A stretch of DNA of 64,000 nucleotides from Peptoniphilus catoniae (GCF_901447155.2 NZ_LR588415.1:106885-170884); one strand, 5' to 3'; numbered from the stretch's first letter, positions 55,234-64,000 are shown. The notes: a model not told the origin generated them from the letters alone. Numbers and translations: made by a program.

Positions 55234-56893
55234 GAGAATATTTAGAAGCCTGGCTTTAATTTCATTGATAACACTTGTGTTAAGCACGGTGTTATCAATA
55301 TTTTTAAATTATAGATTCTATGAAAACAATACACAGGAAGATATGAAAAATCTTCTTAAGGTAGTTGAGTATAACCTTAGCCAGTCTCAGGATAGAGTAG
55401 CCTACCTGAAAGATTTATCTAAAATAAACGACAACATTAGGATAACTTACTTCGATAAAGATGCAAACCCTATTTTTGATTCCTTCGTTGATGCAAAGGA
55501 ACTGAAGAATCATGGGGATAGAAAAGAGATAAAAGGAGCTAAGGAGCAGGGCAACTACAAATCTATCAGATATTCAACCACCCTTTCTACCAATACACTT
55601 TACATGGCATCAAGGCTTGACGATGGAAGCTACATAAGGCTTTCAAGTAGAATGAGTACAATTACCGGAGTATTTTTAAAAATATTACCATATAATATTT
55701 TTATTGCTGCAATAATATTTGTACTTTCACTTTTTATGTCAAAATATTCAACGAAAAGAATTCTTGAACCACTTAACGATTACTCCTTAAATCCGGAAAC
55801 TGTAAATCTTGACAAAATACCGGAAATTACACCCTTTATAAAAGAAATAACTGCACAGAAAAACACAATAGCTGACCACTTGGTGGAAATAAAAAGGGAA
55901 AGAGATACCATTAGAGTAATACTTGAGAACATGAAGGAAGGTCTTTTAATTTTAGACTCTGACAGAACAGTTCTTGTAATAAACAAAAAGGCTATGAAGC
56001 TCTTTGAGTGTAGAGATCCTCTTAATAAAAATATACTTTATGTAACTAGGACTCAGCAGCTTTTAGAGGCGCTGGAGTCCTGTTATAAAGGGGAATCTTC
56101 AAGTGGATTTTTTGAAGTGGAAGACAATATTATAAAATATTATGCCAACCCCGTTTACTTTGACGGAGAGATAACAGGATCTCTAATACTTTTAATAGAT
56201 GAAACAAAAGCAATTCGAGCTGAAAGAATTAGAGAAGAATTTTCCGCAAATGTATCCCACGAACTAAAAACACCACTTACATCTATTTGCGGCTTTGCAG
56301 AGCTTCTTAAAAACAATATGGTAAATACAAAAAAGGATAAGAAGGAGATAATAGAGAGAATTTACGAAGAGTCCAACAGACTTTTAGAGCTAATAGATGA
56401 AATAATTAAAATTTCAAGACTAGAAGCGGGAGTTGCCTTTGCAAAAGAAGAAGTAGATTTGCAGGAAATTTCTGAAAAAGTTATGGAACACTTTACCCCT
56501 AAGGCAAAGGAAAAGAAAATTAAACTCTCATCTCAAGGAGAAGCAAAGATAGAAGCAAATCCTACAATGATTTGGGAGTTGGTATCCAACCTTACAGACA
56601 ATGCAATAAAATACAATAGGGAAAACGGATCCGTTGATATAGAAATTAACCAAGTCAAGGGCGGAGTTACAATAAGTGTAAAAGATACAGGAATCGGAAT
56701 AGCAGAAGAGGACATAGACAGAATTTTTGAAAGATTTTACAGAGTAGATAAGTCCAGATTTAAAAAACTTGGAGGTACCGGGCTTGGACTAAGTATAGTT
56801 AAACATATAGTTAAAAGCCATGGTGGAAAACTGGATATAGAATCAAAGATAAATGAAGGAACAAAAATCACAGTTTTTTTGCCAGAAAAATAA
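55226..56893 (+). CDS. phoR: PhoR-type sensor histidine kinase
   Basis: Membrane sensor partner of PhoP. 555 residues: membrane segment ~8-27, extracellular region with moderate length (~28-148), second membrane segment ~149-168, a short linker, a PAS-like domain (~225-325), HisKA with His345 (NVSHELKTPL), and HATPase with N box (ELVSNLTDNAIKYN), DTGIGI and GTGLGLSIVKHIV. Overlaps phoP by 8 bases. A strong terminator follows. Confidence 0.93.
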   Translation: MNKRIFRSLALISLITLVLSTVLSIFLNYRFYENNTQEDMKNLLKVVEYNLSQSQDRVAYLKDLSKINDNIRITYFDKDANPIFDSFVDAKELKNHGDRKEIKGAKEQGNYKSIRYSTTLSTNTLYMASRLDDGSYIRLSSRMSTITGVFLKILPYNIFIAAIIFVLSLFMSKYSTKRILEPLNDYSLNPETVNLDKIPEITPFIKEITAQKNTIADHLVEIKRERDTIRVILENMKEGLLILDSDRTVLVINKKAMKLFECRDPLNKNILYVTRTQQLLEALESCYKGESSSGFFEVEDNIIKYYANPVYFDGEITGSLILLIDETKAIRAERIREEFSANVSHELKTPLTSICGFAELLKNNMVNTKKDKKEIIERIYEESNRLLELIDEIIKISRLEAGVAFAKEEVDLQEISEKVMEHFTPKAKEKKIKLSSQGEAKIEANPTMIWELVSNLTDNAIKYNRENGSVDIEINQVKGGVTISVKDTGIGIAEEDIDRIFERFYRVDKSRFKKLGGTGLGLSIVKHIVKSHGGKLDIESKINEGTKITVFLPEK

Positions 56894-56907
56894 AATTTAT
56901 AAAAAAT

Positions 56908-56956
56908 AGACCCATGTCGGATAGAGATTTTTATCTGACATGGGTCTTCTTTTTTC
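56908..56956. terminator. Bidirectional terminator between phoR and the permease gene
   Basis: AGACCCATGTC pairs with GACATGGGTCT, with GAT/ATC extending the stem, followed by TCTTTTTT on the plus strand and a T-rich run on the minus strand. It serves the convergent phoR and APC-permease genes. Confidence 0.88.
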
Positions 56957-56986
56957 CAAATTATATTTAAAATCAAAAAGTGAAAA

Positions 56987-58468
56987 CTACTTCAAAAGCA
57001 TTGGAAGGATATATATTAAAATGGCAGCTATAGATAATATTGCAACTATATTTTTCCAAATTTTATATTCCTTATCCATTTTAATAACTTCTTCAGGGCT
57101 TGGTTCTTCAACAGATACATTTATATAGTCAGGGTGATGAATTTCACTTTTATATTTTTTCTTACAATAATAATAAATAAGAAGTCCTAATAAAGACCAC
57201 ACAATTCCTGTAATAACAGCACTACTGTCAAGATAGAAAATCATCAAACAATATATAGCCATGCTTACAGGTACACCAATCTTAACTCCTGGAGCCTTAT
57301 AGTGTCTTTTTAACTCAGGATAATTTTTTCTAAGACCAAAAGCTGCAGCTATACCTATTACATAATAGAAAAGATCGGCAAATAAACTCAATGAAGCAAT
57401 ATAAATTAATGAGTTGCTGGCAACTAAAAATATTGAAAGAAATCCTAAAGAAATAATTGAAATATATGGAGTTTGATATTTAGGATGAATCTTTGAAAAT
57501 ACTTTAGGCATGGATCCATCTCTTGCCATGGTGAATAAATATCTTGGAGGTACAGCGATACTAGCATTAAGGGTCGAAAAATCTCCGCCAAAGGCTATAC
57601 CCATAGCTAAAAGAATTAAAGGTAAACCGAGAATGCCGGCTGAAGTCATAGCTTCTGCATATGGAGCACTTGCTTCAGCTATAGCAGACATTTTTTCAAG
57701 AGGAACTATAGCAACTAAGAACCATTGGAAAAATGCGTTTACAATAAAGACAATAAAGGGTGCCAGAAATAGAGCTCTCGGTATATTTATATGAGGATAC
57801 TTTATCTCCTCGCCCAGAGCACAACAGGTTTCAAATCCTGCAAAGCACCACCATATCATAGCAACTGAAGATATAAAGCTGGACAGGTTTACATCTTTTA
57901 AAAACTCAGGCATAATTAAAAAGTTAGGCATATTAGCATTTGGAATCATAAGAAGAAACCAAATCAAGGCAACTCCCCAGAAGAAAAACATAAATCCATT
58001 TTGTAATCTTCCTGTCATTTCTACACCCATGGTATTAGTTATTATAAATATAAATATTACTAAACAGGCCAAAGCCACATCGCTTATGGGAAGCTCATAA
58101 CCTAAGGCTCTAAAAATAGTTTTAAAATAAAAGCTGAAAGCCAGAGATTCACCACTTGTAACAGCAATAAGTGAAATTATAAAATTCCAACCTGCTAGAA
58201 CTCCGAAAGGCTTTCCAAGTCCAAGAGAGGCGTATTGATAAGTACCTCCGGCATAGGGTAAGGCTGAACCCATTTCGGCATATAGCAGTGCTGGATATAT
58301 ACTTATAAGCATTGCTATAAAGGTAGCTAAAATTACTGATGAGCCTAAAATTCCTACTACATTACCTCCTGTTGTAAATAGCCCTACACCTATAACGGTG
58401 CCTACAGTTATGGTAATTGCTTCTCTCATACCAAAGGTTCTTTTTAAGTTTAAACTTTTGTTATCCAT
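56987..58468 (-). CDS. APC-superfamily amino-acid permease
   Basis: A 493-residue 12-segment secondary transporter. The first segment has the APC glycine-rich motif TVGTVIGVGLFTTGG, the third loop ALPYAGGTYQYASLGLGKP, and later GFETCCALGEEIKYPHINIPRA. Related to the amino acid/polyamine/organocation permeases; substrate not determined. ATG at 58468 with AAGGAGG upstream, 22 bases after the histidinol-dehydrogenase-like gene, so both genes are read from the promoter at 59781-59811. Confidence 0.88.
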   Translation of the reverse strand: MDNKSLNLKRTFGMREAITITVGTVIGVGLFTTGGNVVGILGSSVILATFIAMLISIYPALLYAEMGSALPYAGGTYQYASLGLGKPFGVLAGWNFIISLIAVTSGESLAFSFYFKTIFRALGYELPISDVALACLVIFIFIITNTMGVEMTGRLQNGFMFFFWGVALIWFLLMIPNANMPNFLIMPEFLKDVNLSSFISSVAMIWWCFAGFETCCALGEEIKYPHINIPRALFLAPFIVFIVNAFFQWFLVAIVPLEKMSAIAEASAPYAEAMTSAGILGLPLILLAMGIAFGGDFSTLNASIAVPPRYLFTMARDGSMPKVFSKIHPKYQTPYISIISLGFLSIFLVASNSLIYIASLSLFADLFYYVIGIAAAFGLRKNYPELKRHYKAPGVKIGVPVSMAIYCLMIFYLDSSAVITGIVWSLLGLLIYYYCKKKYKSEIHHPDYINVSVEEPSPEEVIKMDKEYKIWKNIVAILSIAAILIYILPMLLK

Positions 58469-58490
58469 GACTACCTCCTTATTTTGTAAA

Positions 58491-59750
58491 CTATAATCTT
58501 TTCTTAGCTGCCAAAGAATGTGCTGATAGCCCCTCATCTTCTGCTAGTCGGCTAACAAGAGGAGAGATTTTTTTAGATGCAGCCTTTGTCATTTTTTGAT
58601 GAGTGCAAATTTTCAAGAACTTTCCTACCCAAAGACCTCCTGTATATCTTGCGGCCTTAAGAGTCGGGAGGGTGTGATTAGTTCCTGAAGCATAATCTCC
58701 AAAAACTTCGGCTGTATTTTCGCCTATGAATAAGGACCCGTAGTTAACAAGATCTTTGATTATAGTGTCAGGATCTTCTATGTTAACTTCAAGGTGTTCA
58801 GGCGCATAGTCGTTTGCATAATCAACAGCCTCCTTTAGATCCTCAACTAAAATAATTTCTCCGTTGTTTTCCCATGATACACTTGCAATATCTTTAGTCT
58901 TAAGATTTTTAAGTTCTTCTTTAAGACAGTCTAAGGTTCTTTCAGCAAGTTGGGAAGAGTTTGTAATTAAAATTGATTTTGCATTAACATCATGTTCAGC
59001 CTGGGCAAGAAGATCTGCCGCTATAATATCAGGGTTGGCATACTTGTCAGCTATAATTAAAACTTCGCTTGGACCTGCCAAAAAGTCAATTCCAATTTGT
59101 CCGTAACATTGTCTTTTGGCTTCCGTTACATATTTGTTTCCAGGACCTACAATTAAGTTTACGGGCTTAATAGTTTCTGTTCCATAAGTAAGAGCGGCTA
59201 TGGCTTGTACTCCACCAAATGCATAGATCTCATCGGCTCCTGCAATATCCATGGCAACAAGAGTTTTATAGTCTATTTTGTCGCTTCCTTTTCTTACAGG
59301 AGAACAGGCTACCACTCTTTCAACACCTGCAATTTTTGCCGGGGTAATTAGCATTAAAGCTGTGGAGAAAAGAGGATAATTGCCTCCCGGGACATAGCAA
59401 GCACAGGATTTAATAGGTATAATTCTGTGTCCCAAAAAAATTCCTTCTTGAGGAGAAAAATTTTCTACTTCTTTAATGCTTTTTCTTTGCTCCTTTGCAA
59501 AAGCTTCAATGTTCTTATAAGCGGCCTTTAAGTCTTTAATTTCATTGTCACTTAGTTTAGAATAAGCTTCCTCAATTTCATCTTTAGATACTCTAAAGCA
59601 AGTTCTTTTACTGTCATCAAACTTTATTGAGTAGTCCATTAAAGCCTTATCTTTGTTTTCTCTAATGTCTTTGATAATACCCTTAACAATTTGACTGATA
59701 TCTTCATTGTCTGTAAAATTTACGGTTTTTCCTTGTTTTATATATTTCAT
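58491..59750 (-). CDS. Histidinol dehydrogenase family protein, orphan
   Basis: A 419-residue zinc NAD-dependent dehydrogenase of the HisD family. Residues corresponding to the known metal and catalytic ligands are all present: Gln250, His253, Glu318, His319, Asp352, His359 and the Glu406...His411 pair. No other histidine gene is nearby; the gene is paired with a permease and a MerR-type regulator, as in catabolic HisD paralogues (for example the sulfopropanediol dehydrogenase HpsN). Oxidation of an amino alcohol or hydroxylated substrate brought in by the permease is therefore likely, but biosynthetic HisD cannot be excluded. ATG at 59750 is 5 bases after AAGGAGG. Confidence 0.85.
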   Translation of the reverse strand: MKYIKQGKTVNFTDNEDISQIVKGIIKDIRENKDKALMDYSIKFDDSKRTCFRVSKDEIEEAYSKLSDNEIKDLKAAYKNIEAFAKEQRKSIKEVENFSPQEGIFLGHRIIPIKSCACYVPGGNYPLFSTALMLITPAKIAGVERVVACSPVRKGSDKIDYKTLVAMDIAGADEIYAFGGVQAIAALTYGTETIKPVNLIVGPGNKYVTEAKRQCYGQIGIDFLAGPSEVLIIADKYANPDIIAADLLAQAEHDVNAKSILITNSSQLAERTLDCLKEELKNLKTKDIASVSWENNGEIILVEDLKEAVDYANDYAPEHLEVNIEDPDTIIKDLVNYGSLFIGENTAEVFGDYASGTNHTLPTLKAARYTGGLWVGKFLKICTHQKMTKAASKKISPLVSRLAEDEGLSAHSLAAKKRL

Positions 59751-59780
59751 AAGAACCTCCTTTAATATATTCTTAAGTTG

Positions 59781-59811
59781 ATTATACAATTTAGTGTATG
59801 GTGGAGGTCAA
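59781..59811 (-). promoter_or_regulatory. MerR-type promoter with 19-bp spacer for the dehydrogenase-permease operon
   Basis: On the minus strand TTGACC (59806-59811) and perfect TATAAT (59781-59786) are 19 bp apart. An over-long 19-20-bp spacer with good hexamers is the hallmark of promoters that MerR-family activators re-align. A MerR-type gene is transcribed away from the same gap. Confidence 0.65.
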
Positions 59812-59839
59812 CATGATTTATCGTGATTAATTGATAAAT

Positions 59840-59878
59840 TGTAGAGTGGGCTCTACATTAAAGAAAATAAGATATAAT
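59840..59878 (+). promoter_or_regulatory. Operator-like dyad and -10 of the MerR-type gene
   Basis: A perfect inverted repeat TGTAGAG-TGGG-CTCTACA (59840-59857) lies where the -35 would be, followed by TATAAT at 59873-59878 and AAGGAGAG before the start codon. It may be the autoregulatory site of the MerR-type protein. Confidence 0.5.
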
Positions 59879-59900
59879 AGATTAAAAAGGAGAGAATAAA

Positions 59901-61136
59901 ATGAGAATAGGTGATGTGTGTAAGAAATACAAGATTTCAAAATATACTCTTTATTATTATATAGACTATGGACTTATAGTGCCCCCTAAAGATGGAACAA
60001 GATATTATTTTGACAAAAGAACCTTAGAAGATTTAGATATAATTGTGGAATTAAAGAACCTTAGATTCAGTTTGGAAGAAATTCATAAAATAATATCTTT
60101 AAGAAGGATATCTGGCCTACTGTCTATAGATGATCTTGAAGATATAATTAACATATATACAAGTAAAAAATCACAATGTTTAGAAGAAATAGAAGACTTG
60201 AAACAAACTGTAGAAAATTTGGATCAAGAAATAAAAAAATATTCAAGTAAAAAGTCAGGTATAAACAGGACAGGAGTACCTCTAAGTATGCTTGATCTTT
60301 TATCTTGCCCTGAATGCGGCCAAAGAATGCAAATAAAAGAAGCTGAAATGGATTTTAAATATATTTATGAAGCTAAAATAAATTGTATTTGTGGAGCTAA
60401 ATTTATTGTAAAAGATGGAATATTACTAACAGGTAATAGAAATAAAAGTAAATATGATAAGCCGGATTTAAAAAGGGAACTATATAAGGATCTGCCCTTT
60501 AAAATAATAAGCCATTTTCAGCATTATTATAATTTTATGCTGGACAGAATAAAGGAAATAGATTTTAATAATAAGGTGGTTTTGGAAACATATATTAATG
60601 CCTGGTTTTTTATTCATAATCACATTTCAGAGCTTGATGAATCGGCAAAGTATATAGTAGTTGATAAGTACCCCGAAACAATCCTTATGTATAAAGAAAT
60701 AATTGAAAAGCAAGGTAAAAATTTGGATATATTATATATAGCGGACAGCACAACTAATTTACCTTTAGTTAAAAATTGTATAGATGTAAATATAGACTTT
60801 TTTGCTATTAACGAACATAATTTTTATAAGGATTCATTTTTAATTAAAGATTTGCTTCCTTACCTAAAGGAAAAATCTGATTTAATAGGAATTTACTATT
60901 ACTACAAGGATAGAAAGAGCAAATCTGTTTCAAATTTATTAAAATATTATCCTGAAAGCAGTAAAAAAACCTTCAGCCTTGATTTTTTTCTTAAATCAAT
61001 GAAAGATTGTGGTTATAGTAGAAAACTTTTTGAAGCTCTTGATACAATTGAGGATACCGGGAAAAATTTAGGATTCGGCTTTCATGAAAAAGGAGATAAG
61101 CTTGATTCTGTTTGCTACTTTTATAGAAATTATTAA
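59901..61136 (+). CDS. MerR-family regulator fused to a zinc knuckle and a methyltransferase-like domain
   Basis: A 411-residue protein. Residues 1-70 are a MerR winged helix (MRIGDVCKKYKISKYTLYYY); ~80-118 is the dimerising coiled coil. Cys136, Cys139, Cys162 and Cys164 form a zinc-ribbon like that before the SAM domain of RlmA-type methyltransferases. Residues ~190-400 follow the layout of a class I methyltransferase (strand at 226-229, VVDKYP at 253, ADSTTNLPLVKNCIDV at 281), but the glycine-rich SAM loop is replaced by LETYINAWFF. This suggests a ligand-sensing, probably non-catalytic domain. Divergent from the dehydrogenase/permease operon and 19 bases ahead of a GNAT gene. Confidence 0.8.
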   Translation: MRIGDVCKKYKISKYTLYYYIDYGLIVPPKDGTRYYFDKRTLEDLDIIVELKNLRFSLEEIHKIISLRRISGLLSIDDLEDIINIYTSKKSQCLEEIEDLKQTVENLDQEIKKYSSKKSGINRTGVPLSMLDLLSCPECGQRMQIKEAEMDFKYIYEAKINCICGAKFIVKDGILLTGNRNKSKYDKPDLKRELYKDLPFKIISHFQHYYNFMLDRIKEIDFNNKVVLETYINAWFFIHNHISELDESAKYIVVDKYPETILMYKEIIEKQGKNLDILYIADSTTNLPLVKNCIDVNIDFFAINEHNFYKDSFLIKDLLPYLKEKSDLIGIYYYYKDRKSKSVSNLLKYYPESSKKTFSLDFFLKSMKDCGYSRKLFEALDTIEDTGKNLGFGFHEKGDKLDSVCYFYRNY

Positions 61137-61155
61137 TATTTTAAAGAGGTGATAT

Positions 61156-61842
61156 ATGAAAAGATTATATGGAGATGAAAATTTAACTTACTACTTGTTG
61201 GATAAGAGTCATATTGATGACATAATAAGTCTTACTGATGAGATCCACAGCCTTATGGATGATAAAAGTATGTTCGTAAGAGATGACAGGGAGGAGCTTG
61301 AAGCTATTTTTGACAGTGGCGGAGAGATTATAGGTGTATATGATAAGGATAGACTTATTGCCTTTAGGTGCACTAATATTCAGAGTAAGGACAAGTCTTT
61401 TATTAATGATATGGATTATGTTAAGGGGAATGATAAAACTGTAGTTTATCATGGAAGCTGTATGGTTCATATGGACTACAGGGGCAGAAATCTTCAAAAT
61501 ATTACCAGGTCTTTAATAGAAGAATACTTGGAGGAACATGATTTTGAACATTTTTATTCAACAGTATCTCCGTCTAATCCCTATTCCTTTAAAAATGTTT
61601 TTAAAAACGGTTATAAGATTGTGGCTTTAAAAAATGTTTACCAGGACGAGGATAAACCTGAAGGCTATTTAAGGTTTATCTTTTACAAAAACAGAAAGGC
61701 ACCCTTTGATTTAATTAATGATGAGGAAATTCTTATTGAACATGGAAAAACTGAAGAAATGAAAAGGCTCCTTGTAGATAATTACCTTGGAGTATCTTAT
61801 AATGATAAAGGCATTGTATTTAAAAAGCTTGCCGGTAAATAG
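61156..61842 (+). CDS. GNAT family N-acetyltransferase
   Basis: A 228-residue protein with a GNAT-like core: GEIIGVYDKDRLIAFR, then VVYHGSCMVHMDYRGRNLQNI with the acetyl-CoA loop YRGRNLQ, and SPSNPYSFKNVFKNGYKIV as the late motif. The C-terminal ~60 residues are extra. Substrate unknown. AGAGGTGAT upstream; probably cotranscribed with the MerR-type gene. Confidence 0.8.
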   Translation: MKRLYGDENLTYYLLDKSHIDDIISLTDEIHSLMDDKSMFVRDDREELEAIFDSGGEIIGVYDKDRLIAFRCTNIQSKDKSFINDMDYVKGNDKTVVYHGSCMVHMDYRGRNLQNITRSLIEEYLEEHDFEHFYSTVSPSNPYSFKNVFKNGYKIVALKNVYQDEDKPEGYLRFIFYKNRKAPFDLINDEEILIEHGKTEEMKRLLVDNYLGVSYNDKGIVFKKLAGK

Positions 61843-61883
61843 ATTCAAATAAAATTTTGTAAATATTCAGTATAAGATTAATG

Positions 61884-61912
61884 TTGAGATAATTTATTTT
61901 CAAGGATATAAT
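61884..61912 (+). promoter_or_regulatory. Promoter of glmU-prs
   Basis: TTGAGA (61884-61889), 17-bp spacer, perfect TATAAT (61907-61912). A start near 61919 gives a ~25-nt leader with AGAGGAG. Confidence 0.82.
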
Positions 61913-61943
61913 ATATTGAGAAAAATAAAGAGGAGCGGAGTAA

Positions 61944-63323
61944 ATGAGAGTTTCGGTAATACTTGCAGCTGGTGAGGGTAGCAGAATGAAATCCAATAAA
62001 CCCAAGGTTCTTCACGAAATTCTCGGTATGCCTATGATTGATTATGTAATTGAGGCTACTAAGAATTCTAATGTTGAAAAGACAGATGTGGTCGTGGGTC
62101 ATGGAGAGGATAAAATAAGGGAGTATTTTGGAGATAGGGACATTACTTTTAAGAGTCAGCCTATAGGAGAAGGTTGCCCTTATGGCACAGGTTTTGCCGT
62201 TATGCAAACTCTGGACAGTTTCCATGATAATGACACTGTTCTTATATTAAATGGTGATACGCCTCTTATTAGGTCCGACACTATAGATGAACTTATTAAG
62301 TTTCATGAGGTTAATAATTTTTCCGCTACGATTCTTACGGCGGTTCTTGACTGTCCTTATGGTTACGGCAGAATAATAAGAGATGATAAGGCAAGAATAA
62401 AAAAAATAGTTGAGGAAAAGGACGCCTGCCAAAAGGAAAAATTAGTAAGGGAAATTAATTCAGGAATTTTTGTTTTCAAGGGCAAGGATTTAAAGGAGTC
62501 TTTAAAAACTTTAAATACTGATAATACTCAAGGAGAGTTGTATTTAACCGATGCTATAGAATCTCTTTCTAGGGAAGGAAAGGAAATCGGCGGCTTTAAG
62601 CTAAAGGATAACAGAGAAATTGTAGGAGTTAATTCAAGGGATAATCTTGCTCTATGTACTCAAATAATGAGGGAAAGAATTAATAATGATTACCTGATTA
62701 ATGGAGTTACTATGATAGACTCTAAATCAGTTATTATAGAGCCTAGGGTTAAAATAGGCAGAGACACTGTAATTTATCCCGGAGCTGTAATTCAGGGAAC
62801 AAGTGTAATTGGAGAAGGATGCACTCTTTATGGAACAACAAGAATAGTGGATTCTATTATTGGAGATAATGTATCAATAGATAACTCTTTAATTGAAAAT
62901 TCACAAGTGGGATCAGGTTCAAAGCTTGGACCTTATGCTCATATAAGACCTAATTCAAAAATAGGCAAGAATACTAAAATCGGAAACTTTGTAGAAATTA
63001 AAAATTCAAATTTCGGAGATGGCTCTAAGGCTGCTCATCTGGCTTACGTTGGAGATGCCGATATAGGTAAGAATGTAAACATAGGTTGTGGAGTGGTTTT
63101 TGTAAATTATGATGGAAAATCAAAACACAGAAGTACAGTAGGAGACCATGCCTTTGTAGGGTCCAATGCAAATATTGTAGCACCTGTTAAAATTGAAGAC
63201 TATGGATATATAGCCGCAGGCTCCACTATTACCAAAGATGTAGGAGAGGGTCAATTATCCCTGGAAAGGGCAAAGCAAGTAAATATAGACGGATGGGTTG
63301 AAAGAAAAGGGTTAAAAAAGTAG
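61944..63323 (+). CDS. glmU: Bifunctional UDP-GlcNAc pyrophosphorylase / GlcN-1-P acetyltransferase
   Basis: Makes UDP-N-acetylglucosamine for peptidoglycan. 459 residues. N-terminal uridylyltransferase with LAAGEGSRMKSNKPKVLHEI and LNGDTPLI; C-terminal left-handed beta-helix from ~255 (IGRDTVIYPGAVIQGTSVIG) with catalytic-site region AYVGDADIGKNVNIGCG and HAFVGSNANIVAP. The base-recognition loop reads PYGTGFAVM where YGTGHAVM is usual. AGAGGAG upstream. The prs gene follows after 12 bases, a standard Firmicutes pair. Confidence 0.96.
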   Translation: MRVSVILAAGEGSRMKSNKPKVLHEILGMPMIDYVIEATKNSNVEKTDVVVGHGEDKIREYFGDRDITFKSQPIGEGCPYGTGFAVMQTLDSFHDNDTVLILNGDTPLIRSDTIDELIKFHEVNNFSATILTAVLDCPYGYGRIIRDDKARIKKIVEEKDACQKEKLVREINSGIFVFKGKDLKESLKTLNTDNTQGELYLTDAIESLSREGKEIGGFKLKDNREIVGVNSRDNLALCTQIMRERINNDYLINGVTMIDSKSVIIEPRVKIGRDTVIYPGAVIQGTSVIGEGCTLYGTTRIVDSIIGDNVSIDNSLIENSQVGSGSKLGPYAHIRPNSKIGKNTKIGNFVEIKNSNFGDGSKAAHLAYVGDADIGKNVNIGCGVVFVNYDGKSKHRSTVGDHAFVGSNANIVAPVKIEDYGYIAAGSTITKDVGEGQLSLERAKQVNIDGWVERKGLKK

Positions 63324-63335
63324 GAGGCTTTAGTT

Positions 63336-64000
63336 ATGAGTCAAAGTGTCGGAGAAATAATGATCTTTACCGGAAATTCAAATCATAGTTTGGTGGATAA
63401 AATCTGCAAAGATTTAAAGGTTAAGCAGCCTAATTGCAAGGTAAGTACCTTTTCAGACGGAGAAATAGCAATTGATATTTCCGAAACTGTAAGGGGTAAG
63501 GATGTTTATGTAGTACAGTCAACATCAAATCCTGTTAACAAAAACTTAATGGAATGTCTAATACTTTTAGATGCCTTAAAAAGAGCATCAGCTTGTAGAA
63601 TAAATGTTGTAATACCCTATTACGGTTATGCCAGACAGGACAGAAAGACCAAGGCTAGGGAACCTATTACTGCAAAGCTTGTAGCGGATCTTTTAACTGT
63701 TGCAGGGGCACAAAGAGTTATAGCTATGGATTTACACGCAGGCCAAATTCAAGGATACTTTAATATTCCCGTGGATCACCTTACAGCAGTAAGATATTTG
63801 GCAAACTATTTTAAGGATATAGTAAATCCTGATGAATTTATAATAGTATCTCCGGATCTTGGCGGAGTAACCAGGGCAAGAAAATTTGCCAACGAACTCA
63901 ACCTTCCTATTGCCATAATAGAAAAGAGAAGACCTAAACCTAACGTATCCGAGGTAATGAATATAATAGGAGACATTAAGGGGAAAAATGCTATTTTAGT
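63336..64000 (+). CDS. prs: Ribose-phosphate pyrophosphokinase (5' part, cut by window end)
   Basis: Makes PRPP for nucleotide, His and Trp synthesis. The first 221 residues are seen: [49 protein letters not shown] with the catalytic flexible loop, [13 protein letters not shown] and [14 protein letters not shown]. The PRPP-loop and C-terminus lie beyond 64,000. ATG with TAGGAGG upstream, 12 bases after glmU. Confidence 0.95.
   Translation, partial: MSQSVGEIMIFTGNSNHSLVDKICKDLKVKQPNCKVSTFSDGEIAIDISETVRGKDVYVVQSTSNPVNKNLMECLILLDALKRASACRINVVIPYYGYARQDRKTKAREPITAKLVADLLTVAGAQRVIAMDLHAGQIQGYFNIPVDHLTAVRYLANYFKDIVNPDEFIIVSPDLGGVTRARKFANELNLPIAIIEKRRPKPNVSEVMNIIGDIKGKNAIL

Noticed and set aside
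58491-59750. Assignment as biosynthetic hisD
   Set aside because: Not excluded, but no his neighbour exists and the gene is paired with a permease and a MerR-type regulator, so the symbol was left blank.

Overview
The window is 64 kb of AT-rich DNA (AGA/AGG arginine codons dominate outside the ribosomal genes) from a low-GC Gram-positive bacterium. Gene order (metG-tatD-rnmV-rsmA, the S10-spc-alpha cluster, pstSCAB-phoU-phoPR), zinc-type S14, canonical Shine-Dalgarno sites, LPXTG-type sorting signals and class C sortases all indicate Firmicutes. The style best fits an anaerobic coccus of the Tissierellia/Peptoniphilaceae (Peptoniphilus, Anaerococcus, Finegoldia relatives); the genus is inference. 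No rRNA, tRNA, CRISPR array, IS transposase or prophage was seen.

Layout. 1-5.1 kb: translation and RNA-maturation housekeeping (metG, tatD, rnmV, rsmA), a CzrA-type zinc-sensor repressor and a small glutaredoxin. 5.1-18.7 kb: a sortase-assembled pilus locus with a 2,438-residue adhesin, a backbone pilin, a minor/basal pilin and three tandem class C sortases, with a terminator-like hairpin in front of the adhesin gene and another terminator between pilins and sortases. 19.1-23.6 kb: a separate 1,507-residue S-layer-homology surface protein, flanked by two near-identical terminators and copies of a dispersed palindromic repeat. 24-28 kb: DUF1275 and CmpB-like membrane proteins, lysA and a membrane-anchored polysaccharide deacetylase. 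28.0-28.6 kb: a gene-free patch packed with the dispersed repeat and a GC-rich palindrome. 28.6-34.7 kb: DUF523, nitroreductase, the t6A genes tsaE-tsaB-rimI-tsaD, an iron alcohol dehydrogenase, an unknown membrane protein and trmL.

34.9-48.9 kb: the S10-spc-alpha operon from a consensus promoter with a ~200-nt structured leader, through secY, adk, infA and rpoA to rplQ; map and rpsD are absent from their common positions. 49-57 kb: an orphan PTS IIC-like protein, then pstSCAB-phoU-phoPR behind an 11-bp-phased Pho box; PstS has its two sequence halves in swapped order. 57-62 kb: an APC permease and a histidinol-dehydrogenase-family gene, divergent from a regulator that joins a MerR DNA-binding domain, a zinc knuckle and a methyltransferase-like domain missing its SAM loop, plus a GNAT. 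62-64 kb: glmU and the start of prs.

The most distinctive parts are the pilus locus with its leader elements, the mosaic SLH protein bracketed by repeats, the MerR/methyltransferase-like regulator with its divergent target operon, and the phosphate operon with permuted PstS and clear Pho box.
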